Notes under the pieces: model-generated
What the model was told of the DNA's origin: nothing
The model's database searches: none
The model's input: the letters and a program-made list of their open reading frames with translations, nothing else
Origin: Erysipelotrichaceae bacterium
GTDB taxonomy: Bacteria > Bacillota_I > Bacilli_A > Erysipelotrichales > Erysipelotrichaceae
Direction: 5' to 3'
Assembly (NCBI GenBank): GCA_900770275.1
Contig: CAAGJS010000387.1
Coordinates: forward strand, 1-5,800
Length of the DNA: 5,800 bases
In this document: in pieces, positions 1-4,412 of the stretch
How the letters are laid out: the number at the start of each line of letters is the position of its first letter
Position numbering within the stretch: the stretch's first letter is position 1
Made by a program: the position numbers and the translations under genes

Positions 1-354
1 ATTCTGCCGTATGGCTATGGGATGGCGAAGTTCCTCACCTACCAGCAGCAGGCAAAGGATGCGCTTGGCTCTTCCTATGATGCGGTGGAGTTAAATACGG
101 TACTGTTGACGGGCGGTGCCCGTACATTCGAGCAGGTAGACAAGGATGTTGAGAACTACCTGAATGAAAAGACGGGCAAGACGGCAGCGGATGCCAGCAG
201 TACTTCCGGTGCAGATTCTGGATCGGCTTCTGGTGCTCACAGTTTCTTTGAACGCTATGGTGTAGATTTTCTGATTGGAATCGGTATTTCCATCGCTATT
301 CTTGCCTTCATTGCGCAGCGCTCCTATCATCGGGATGATCCGTTCAATGATTGA
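1..354 (+). CDS. C-terminal part of an unrecognised membrane-anchored protein (5' end outside window)
   Basis: The frame is open from the first base, giving 117 residues before the TGA stop at 352-354. The first ATG (22) has no ribosome binding site, so this is read as the end of a longer gene starting upstream. Visible parts are a polar region (about residues 1-60), a Ser/Ala/Gly-rich low-complexity linker (about 61-81), one hydrophobic helix (FLIGIGISIAILAFIA, about 90-105), and a short tail of mixed charge ending DDPFND. This fits a protein with a mostly extracytoplasmic globular part held by a C-terminal transmembrane helix, with the tail probably cytoplasmic. I do not recognise the family. 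A surface or envelope protein is plausible but unproven. A strong terminator follows, so it is the last gene of its own unit and unrelated in transcription to the PTS operon downstream. Confidence 0.7.
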   Translation: MLPYGYGMAKFLTYQQQAKDALGSSYDAVELNTVLLTGGARTFEQVDKDVENYLNEKTGKTAADASSTSGADSGSASGAHSFFERYGVDFLIGIGISIAILAFIAQRSYHRDDPFND

Positions 355-376
355 GTGACACAATGATGTGAATGAG

Positions 377-414
377 AACTCATATTCTGGAAGACTTCGG
401 AATATGAGTTTTTT
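377..414 (+). terminator. Intrinsic terminator after the first gene
   Basis: A perfect 11-bp inverted repeat (aactcatattc at 377-387, gaatatgagtt at 400-410) encloses a 12-base loop. It runs into a T tract at 409-414. It starts 23 bases after the upstream stop and precedes the promoter at 430, so it isolates the PTS operon from upstream transcription. Confidence 0.93.
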
Positions 415-429
415 CTTGAAAAAAAGTCC

Positions 430-458
430 TTGACTTTATGAAAGCGGATACATATATT
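430..458 (+). promoter_or_regulatory. Sigma-A-type promoter of the PTS operon
   Basis: The -35 hexamer TTGACT (430-435) and -10 hexamer TATATT (453-458) are separated by exactly 17 bases. Both are one mismatch from the TTGACA/TATAAT consensus. Transcription should start near 464-467, about 15 bases before the RAT hairpin, giving a leader of roughly 115 bases before the antiterminator gene. Confidence 0.88.
438..453 (+). promoter_or_regulatory. cre box (CcpA operator) between -35 and -10
   Basis: The 16 bases ATGAAAGCGGATACAT match the published Bacillus cre consensus WTGNNARCGNWWWCAW at every defined position. The site lies inside the 17-base promoter spacer and touches the -10 hexamer. CcpA bound there would block RNA polymerase, giving carbon catabolite repression of the operon. 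The match is seen directly; repression is inferred from position. Confidence 0.82.
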
Positions 459-480
459 TCTACTTGTAAGAAGCAAGGCA

Positions 481-508
481 AGAATTGTTACATTGAGTTG
501 GCAAGATC
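481..508 (+). promoter_or_regulatory. RAT1: ribonucleic antiterminator site in the leader
   Basis: The site resembles LicT/BglG-family RATs, with the typical ATTGTTAC and GGCAA blocks. The lower stem can pair G482-C508 and A483-T507, followed by an A484/A506 mismatch, T485/G505 and T486-A504. The tip pairs C491-G500 and A492-T499 around a six-base loop. A copy with 25/28 identity lies at 2803-2830, and two of the three differences (492 and 499) preserve a base pair. The site precedes and abuts the terminator at 508, the usual arrangement for PRD-antiterminator autoregulation. Confidence 0.85.
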
Positions 509-556
509 GGCTGAACCTGTGCAATGGGGATTGCATGGTTTACCGATTTTTTATTT
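508..556 (+). terminator. Leader terminator controlled by RAT1
   Basis: The core stem is tgcaat (520-525) with attgca (530-535) around a GGGG loop. It extends through a G-T pair and a one-base bulge to aacc/ggtt (514-517/537-540), then across an internal loop to CGG/CCG (508-510/543-545). A T run follows at 547-552 and continues T-rich to 556. Its first base is also the last base of RAT1, so a protein-stabilised RAT would compete with the base of the stem. It lies upstream of the antiterminator gene, which implies autoregulation. Confidence 0.82.
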
Positions 557-579
557 GCGTGGAAAGGGGAAAACACGGC

Positions 580-1434
580 ATGGAGTATGTCATCAAGAAA
601 CTGATCAACAACAATGTTGTGTTTTCTGAAGACGCTCAGGGGAACGAGATCATTATTTTCGGAAAAGCGATTGGCTTTGGCAAGAAACCTGGATGTACGG
701 TTCCCTCGGATCGGATCATCAAGATCTTCACCACTGAAAATAAACAGGATCATACGTTCCTGATGAATCTGGTGGAGAACATTGACCCGATCTATATCGA
801 CCTTGCGAAGAAGATTGTTGATATGTTCGAAGAGAAGCTGCACTGCAGCATCAATCAGATGATGTGTGTGAGCCTTTCGGATCATATCTCCAATGCGGTG
901 GCGAATGCGAAGGAAGGGTTCAATACGCCGCTGGATATTCTTTCCCAGATCCGGGAAGTCTATCCCGAAGAATTCATGATTGCAGAAAAAGGGATCGAGC
1001 TGATCAACAAGGAAACCGGGGTTGAACTAGGTCAGGAAGAGGCCGGCTACATTGTTCTTCACTATATCAGCAGTCAGGGCAATCGCTATCAGTCCAATGC
1101 GAAAGCATATCTGATGATGCAGAAGAAGATACTGGACATCATCGAAAATGTTTATCACACCAGCGTGGATAAGACTTCGTTCTATTATTCTCGTTTCATG
1201 ACGCATCTGAATTATTTCATTACGAGAGTCCGGAATAACGAATACAGCAATTCCGGGGACAACATCGTATATGAAGCAATTTCTGCTCAGTATCCTGATC
1301 TGAAGGCATGTGTGGAACAGATTGCGGAAACAGCCAGAAAGGATTATGGAATCGAAATCAGTCAGGAGGAAAAAGGATACCTGGCACTGCATATCAATAA
1401 CCTGATTCGAGCAAAGGGAGGTAACAAAGCGTGA
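580..1434 (+). CDS. LicT/BglG-family transcriptional antiterminator with two PRDs
   Basis: A 284-residue RNA-binding antiterminator, close to the usual 275-285 of this family. The N-terminal co-antiterminator domain (about 1-55) carries the NNNVV segment and the GKAIGFGKKPG block that form the RAT-binding dimer. PRD1 (about 65-170) and PRD2 (about 175-280) follow. All four expected regulatory histidines are present: H102 in SLSDHI, H161 in IVLHY, H209 in MTHL and H271 in LALHI. In this family EII proteins phosphorylate PRD1 to inactivate and HPr phosphorylates PRD2 to activate. ATG 580 was chosen because AGGGGA (565-570) sits 9 bases upstream and the protein then starts exactly at the family N-terminus; longer in-frame starts such as TTG 493 would lie inside RAT1. 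It overlaps the next gene by four bases. Its targets are almost certainly the two RATs in this window. The closest functional label is licT-like. Confidence 0.95.
   Translation: MEYVIKKLINNNVVFSEDAQGNEIIIFGKAIGFGKKPGCTVPSDRIIKIFTTENKQDHTFLMNLVENIDPIYIDLAKKIVDMFEEKLHCSINQMMCVSLSDHISNAVANAKEGFNTPLDILSQIREVYPEEFMIAEKGIELINKETGVELGQEEAGYIVLHYISSQGNRYQSNAKAYLMMQKKILDIIENVYHTSVDKTSFYYSRFMTHLNYFITRVRNNEYSNSGDNIVYEAISAQYPDLKACVEQIAETARKDYGIEISQEEKGYLALHINNLIRAKGGNKA
1416..1422 (+). promoter_or_regulatory. Ribosome binding site fixing the GTG start at 1431
   Basis: GGGAGGT lies 8 bases before GTG 1431 and 14 bases before the alternative ATG 1437. The spacing favours GTG. The GTGA overlap with the stop of the antiterminator gene suggests translational coupling. 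Confidence 0.75.
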
Positions 1435-2342
1435 GAATGTTTGACAAGGAAGCATGTACGGGATGCGCTGCATGTATTCCGATGTGTCCAAAGCACATTA
1501 TTCGATTATCCAATACACGCAACCAGAAAGGAACTGTGTTTGCACAGCTGACCGATCAGTCGGCATGCGTCAACTGCAGAAGATGCGAAACCATCTGCCC
1601 GGATGGTGCGGTCTGGTTTGACAGTGATGCGTACAACGGTGTTGTGGATCATAACAAACTGGCGCCGCATACTGGCTGTAATCTTGGCAATCTGGCCTAC
1701 GCACTTGGCAATGCGATCCGGGAGATGGGGCTTGAGAGGAAAGCGATCATCTTCAAGAAGAGAACCGTCGAAGCAAACACCTTTGCTGAGACACATGATT
1801 ATGAAGATAACAGCTTCTTCGAAGATGCACTGAAATTCAAGCATGAACATCCGGACCGGGTTGTGATTGCGGTATGTTCCAGTGCCAAGGAAATTCCTTA
1901 TAAGAACAACAGGGAACTGTATTCGAATCTCGGATTTGAAAACATTACGATCATCCAAACGCTGAACTGGTTTACCCATTCCGGCAGCTTCGATGATGTC
2001 GGACCTTCCGCCGGCAACATGCTGGAAGAAATTGTCAGTCAGGGGAAGGTATCCTTTGCGGCACGGGCAACGATCTCAACGCCAGAAGATATCGTGAAGC
2101 TGAAGAACTATATCAAGACAGCGCTTCAGTATCAACTGGATGGAAAGAACTTCTCAATCGTTGAAATGGTATTCCCATGTTATTACCGGGTGCTCAGCCG
2201 GCCGCAGGTATGGATTGAGGCAGATCAGATGACGCAGGTCCGCGATTCGTTTGAACACTACATCAAGCCAAGATTCAGATATGGAATACTTAAGGAGGAC
2301 GCAGAGGAAAATGAGGCTGTTCAGAAGAGAGCAGGAGTTTGA
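1431..2342 (+). CDS. Two-[4Fe-4S] ferredoxin joined to a degenerate 2-oxoacid:ferredoxin oxidoreductase beta-like region
   Basis: 303 residues. The N-terminus is a bacterial-type ferredoxin with two complete cluster motifs: C9-C12-C15-C19P and C46-C49-C52-C56P, like the small delta subunits of 2-oxoacid:ferredoxin oxidoreductases. Residues 78-107 (PHTGCNLGNL, then AIREMGL.RKAIIF) resemble the PGCGHG segment opening the beta (TPP-binding) subunit. Residues about 209-253 (ARATISTPEDIVKL, then FSIVEMVFPCY) resemble the end of that subunit. The central TPP/magnesium signature (GDGD through DN) that should lie between is not visible, and the region is too short. It is therefore probably not a normal oxidoreductase by itself; electron transfer or redox sensing is possible. 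It has no signal peptide or membrane segment, so it is cytoplasmic. It is encoded between the antiterminator and EIIA, overlapping both, which ties it to sugar uptake. The iron-sulfur assignment is firm; the rest is a weak resemblance read by eye. Confidence 0.85.
   Translation: MRMFDKEACTGCAACIPMCPKHIIRLSNTRNQKGTVFAQLTDQSACVNCRRCETICPDGAVWFDSDAYNGVVDHNKLAPHTGCNLGNLAYALGNAIREMGLERKAIIFKKRTVEANTFAETHDYEDNSFFEDALKFKHEHPDRVVIAVCSSAKEIPYKNNRELYSNLGFENITIIQTLNWFTHSGSFDDVGPSAGNMLEEIVSQGKVSFAARATISTPEDIVKLKNYIKTALQYQLDGKNFSIVEMVFPCYYRVLSRPQVWIEADQMTQVRDSFEHYIKPRFRYGILKEDAEENEAVQKRAGV
2294..2307 (+). promoter_or_regulatory. Ribosome binding region fixing the EIIA start at 2311
   Basis: GGAGG (2294-2298) lies 12 bases before ATG 2311, with a second weaker AGAGG (2303-2307) only 3 bases before it. 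The alternative in-frame ATG 2281 has no comparable motif and would add a charged extension unlike the family, so 2311 is preferred. The site lies within the end of the preceding gene. Confidence 0.65.
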
Positions 2343-2787
2343 AGTCTTCAGTCCTGTGAAGGGATCAGCCATTCCGCTTTCTGAGGTAAACGATGGGGTT
2401 TTCTCAGAGGAGCTTCTCGGGAAAGGGTGCGCAATCCGGCCCGAATCGGAAACGGTAACTTCTCCGGTCAATGGCAAGGTCGAAATGGTCTTCCCAACCG
2501 GACATGCGGTAGGAGTGAAGTCGGATGATGGCGTGGAAGTCCTGATCCATATTGGTCTTGAGACCGTGAATATGAATGGAGATGGTTTCGAGACACATGT
2601 CAAGCAGGGCGACAGCGTCAAGGCTGGAGATCCTCTGGTTACCTTCTCGAAAGAAAAGATAGAGAAAGCAGGATATGATCCGGTAACCATGGTGATCATC
2701 AGCAACACAAAGGATTTCAAGGAAGTAAAGCTGCTGAAGCTGGGCAGCATCGAAACAAAAGAAGCATTATTGCAAATAGTTAAATAA
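2311..2787 (+). CDS. PTS glucose-type EIIA component (Crr-like, stand-alone)
   Basis: 158 residues, near the 160-170 typical of single-domain glucose-type EIIA proteins. It takes phosphate from HPr-His and passes it to an EIIB cysteine. The family pattern is clear: FSPVKGSAIPLSEVND near the N-terminus, the GKGCAIRP and TVTSPVNGKV blocks, then GHAVGVKS with H65 and the phosphorylation motif VLIHIGLETV with H80. The 15-residue spacing of these two histidines equals that of H75 and H90 in E. coli EIIA-Glc. It is followed by the KQGDSVKAGDPLVTF block. There is no membrane segment, so it is cytoplasmic. It overlaps the preceding gene by 32 bases. The EIIBC gene lies 123 bases downstream and lacks its own EIIA domain, so this protein is its likely partner. 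In relatives such as BglP the EIIA domain is often fused to the permease; here it is separate and encoded first. Confidence 0.94.
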   Translation: MRLFRREQEFEVFSPVKGSAIPLSEVNDGVFSEELLGKGCAIRPESETVTSPVNGKVEMVFPTGHAVGVKSDDGVEVLIHIGLETVNMNGDGFETHVKQGDSVKAGDPLVTFSKEKIEKAGYDPVTMVIISNTKDFKEVKLLKLGSIETKEALLQIVK

Positions 2788-2874
2788 AACACCAGGATAT
2801 CCAGAATTGTTACTTTCAGTAGGCAAGATCAGTACCTGAAGAGATCAAGTTGAAAATGGATGTTTTGGTGTTTT
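2786..2874 (+). promoter_or_regulatory. 18-bp long-range RNA helix enclosing RAT2
   Basis: Bases 2786-2803 can pair with 2857-2874 without interruption: 15 Watson-Crick pairs and three G-U pairs (2795/2865, 2796/2864, 2798/2862). The 5' arm begins inside the EIIA stop codon (2785-2787). The 3' arm ends in the T run 2871-2875. RAT2 starts at the first bases after the 5' arm and would stack on the helix. The helix cannot coexist with the local hairpin 2833-2870. It could be an unusual terminator with a large structured loop, or an alternative fold that disrupts the local terminator. Pairing is seen directly; function is inferred. Confidence 0.55.
2803..2830 (+). promoter_or_regulatory. RAT2: second antiterminator site, between EIIA and EIIBC genes
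   Basis: This site is 25/28 identical to RAT1 at 481-508. The changes are T2814 and A2821, which swap the A-T pair of RAT1 for T-A at the hairpin tip, plus one loop base (C2817 for G495). The lower-stem bases GA (2804-2805) and TC (2829-2830) are the same as in RAT1. The same antiterminator protein should bind both. No promoter is evident between the EIIA and EIIBC genes, so this RAT acts on transcripts coming from the upstream promoter. Confidence 0.85.
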
Positions 2875-2875
2875 T
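2833..2875 (+). terminator. Candidate local terminator downstream of RAT2 (weak)
   Basis: Bases 2833-2840 (tacctgaa) can pair with 2863-2870 (ttttggtg) with one T/T mismatch and G-U pairs. A small inner helix (2844-2846/2859-2861) can form, and a T run follows at 2871-2875. The stem is weaker than at RAT1, so the call rests mainly on the RAT next to it. The long-range helix 2786-2803/2857-2874 uses the same 3' arm and may be the real terminating structure. Confidence 0.45.
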
Positions 2876-2910
2876 ATCTGCCTCAGAGCAGAAAGAAAGG
2901 GGAAAATAAT

Positions 2911-4305
2911 ATGTCAGAACTCGTACAGAATTGCATCAAGTATCTTGGCGGAACGGGAAACATTCAGGCCGCTTCCCATTGCGCTACCAGACTGCGTTTT
3001 ACGCTGAAGGATGAAAGCCTCGTCGACCAGGACAGTCTTTCAAAGGTGAACGGTGTCTTGAAGGTCATGCAGGTTGGAACACAGACACAGGTCATTGTAG
3101 GAAGTGACGCGCCGACTTACTTCGAGGAAGTGAGCAGGATCCTTGAATCCAAGGAAACGATTCCTGGAGCAGAAACGGCAGCAGAATCCAAGAGCGCAGG
3201 CACTGGCTCTAAGGAAAAGAAGAAGGGCAGCACGATCGTTGGAAAGTTCTTTGATGCGTGCAGCCAGATGTTTACGCCGCTGGTTCCTGCGTTCACTGCG
3301 GCAGGTATGATCAAGGCCATCCTGGCAATTCTTGTGGCGGTGGGAGCTGTGACGAAGACCAGCCAGGAATATATCATCATCAATTATGTTTCGGATACGA
3401 TCTTCTATTTCCTTCCGATTTATCTCGGCGTCACTGCGGCTTCCTACTTCGGCTGCAACAAATTCATCGCTGCCGCAATTGCCGCCATGTTCGTTCATCC
3501 GACGTATACGGCGATGGTAGCCGCAGGCGAGCCGGTTACGTTCTTTGGAATTCCGCTGACTCTTTACAACTATTCTTCGACCGTATTTCCGACAATCCTT
3601 ACGGTCTGGTTCATGAGCTACGTCGAGAAGTTTGCCCACAAGGTTTCTCCGAAGGTTGTTCGTGCAATTCTCGAACCGATGTTAACATTCCTGATCACGT
3701 TCCCGGTTGGATTATTCCTTCTTGGCCCGATCGGCGCGGTACTTGGTGAATGGCTGATGAGCCTGGTTGAAGTACTGGATCAGTCGGCTCCTTGGCTTGT
3801 TCCGACTCTCATTGGTGCGACCACTCCGTTCCTTGTCTTTGTTGGTATGCACAGATCTGTTGGTACTCTTGAGACGATGCAGATTGCTCAGACCGGCAAG
3901 AGCTCGATCTTTGGCCCGGGCATGCTGGCAAGCAACCTGGCACAGGGCGCTTCTATAATTGTTCTTTCTATGAAGTCCAAGGATGAGAACTATAAGCCGC
4001 TTGCGCTTTCTGCGGGTGTGACTGCTCTTTGTGGAATTACGGAACCTGCACTTTATGGATTTACTTCCAAGAACCGTAAGTCTCTGATTGCGACTGTGAT
4101 CGGCGGTGCTGTTGGCGGATTCTATGGAGGCATCACCCACGTCGTTCGTTATGCCAAGGGCGCTCCGGGTATCCCTACGCTTCCGGTCTTCATCGGTCTT
4201 GATAATCCGAGCAACTTCGTGAATGCGGTCATCTGCGGTGCTCTGGGATTTGCAGTTTCCTTCATCATCGCGATGGTTATCATCAAGCCTGAAGACGTTA
4301 AGTAA
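2911..4305 (+). CDS. PTS EIIBC permease, beta-glucoside/sucrose/trehalose type
   Basis: 464 residues. The membrane transporter imports and phosphorylates a sugar. The EIIB domain (about 1-80) has the phosphocysteine C24 in SHCATRLRF, with NGVLKVMQVGTQTQVIVG after it. A Lys/Ser/Ala/Gly linker (about 81-107) leads to the EIIC domain (about 108-464) with about ten hydrophobic segments. The GITEPALYG signature is at 375-383, with the conserved glutamate E378. There is no EIIA domain, so EIIB must be served in trans, most simply by the EIIA encoded just upstream. ATG 2911 was chosen because AAGGGGA (2897-2903) is 7 bases upstream and the EIIB domain begins there; ATG 2860 would lie inside the leader helix. 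The substrate is not clear. The segment around H314 reads VGMHRSVGTL, where beta-glucoside members commonly have a Trp after the His, so a non-standard sugar is possible. RAT2 upstream implies separate control of this gene. Confidence 0.93.
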   Translation: MSELVQNCIKYLGGTGNIQAASHCATRLRFTLKDESLVDQDSLSKVNGVLKVMQVGTQTQVIVGSDAPTYFEEVSRILESKETIPGAETAAESKSAGTGSKEKKKGSTIVGKFFDACSQMFTPLVPAFTAAGMIKAILAILVAVGAVTKTSQEYIIINYVSDTIFYFLPIYLGVTAASYFGCNKFIAAAIAAMFVHPTYTAMVAAGEPVTFFGIPLTLYNYSSTVFPTILTVWFMSYVEKFAHKVSPKVVRAILEPMLTFLITFPVGLFLLGPIGAVLGEWLMSLVEVLDQSAPWLVPTLIGATTPFLVFVGMHRSVGTLETMQIAQTGKSSIFGPGMLASNLAQGASIIVLSMKSKDENYKPLALSAGVTALCGITEPALYGFTSKNRKSLIATVIGGAVGGFYGGITHVVRYAKGAPGIPTLPVFIGLDNPSNFVNAVICGALGFAVSFIIAMVIIKPEDVK

Positions 4306-4320
4306 TTCATCTCTTTATCT

Positions 4321-4354
4321 ACAGCATCTGGTATTTTCCGGGTGCTGTTTTTTT
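4321..4354 (+). terminator. Intrinsic terminator of the PTS operon
   Basis: Stem 4321-4331 (acagcatctgg) pairs with 4338-4348 (ccgggtgctgt) over 11 positions with two G-T pairs, closing a six-base loop. It is followed by a T run at 4348-4354. It starts 16 bases after the permease stop codon and separates the operon from the lipoprotein gene. Confidence 0.9.
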
Positions 4355-4398
4355 GGCTGTTGCTTGAATTGCAGTCTGGGTTCGGCTTTTCCTTCTTT

Positions 4399-4403
4399 GA
4401 GGT
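4399..4403 (+). promoter_or_regulatory. Ribosome binding site favouring GTG 4413
   Basis: GAGGT lies 9 bases before GTG 4413 and 15 before the in-frame ATG 4419. The spacing favours GTG, adding two residues to the signal peptide. The lipobox is intact with either start. Confidence 0.55.
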
Positions 4404-4412
4404 CGTATACTT

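Noticed and set aside
493..579. N-terminal extension of the antiterminator gene from TTG 493
   Set aside because: This stretch lies inside RAT1 and the leader terminator and encodes sequence absent from the LicT/BglG family. ATG 580 has a strong ribosome binding site and matches the family N-terminus.
2251..2310. Longer EIIA starting at TTG 2251 or ATG 2281
   Set aside because: These starts have no good ribosome binding site and would add a charged extension foreign to the EIIA family. ATG 2311 is better supported.
2795..2802. GGATATCC palindrome as a protein operator
   Set aside because: An 8-base palindrome is not significant alone, and the bases are better explained as part of the 5' arm of the long-range helix.
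2860..2910. Permease starting at ATG 2860
   Set aside because: It would lie within the 3' arm of the leader helix and add 17 residues ahead of a normal EIIB domain. ATG 2911 has AAGGGGA 7 bases upstream.
3258..3749. Second plus-strand frame within the permease gene
   Set aside because: The translation is Cys/Arg/His-rich with no domain pattern and no ribosome binding site. It is a shadow of the EIIBC gene.
4406..4411. TATACT as a -10 box giving a nearly leaderless lipoprotein mRNA starting at ATG 4419
   Set aside because: No acceptable -35 hexamer lies 16-18 bases upstream and there is no extended -10 TG. The ribosome binding site GAGGT at 4399 argues for a longer leader. The true promoter of this gene is not clear to me.
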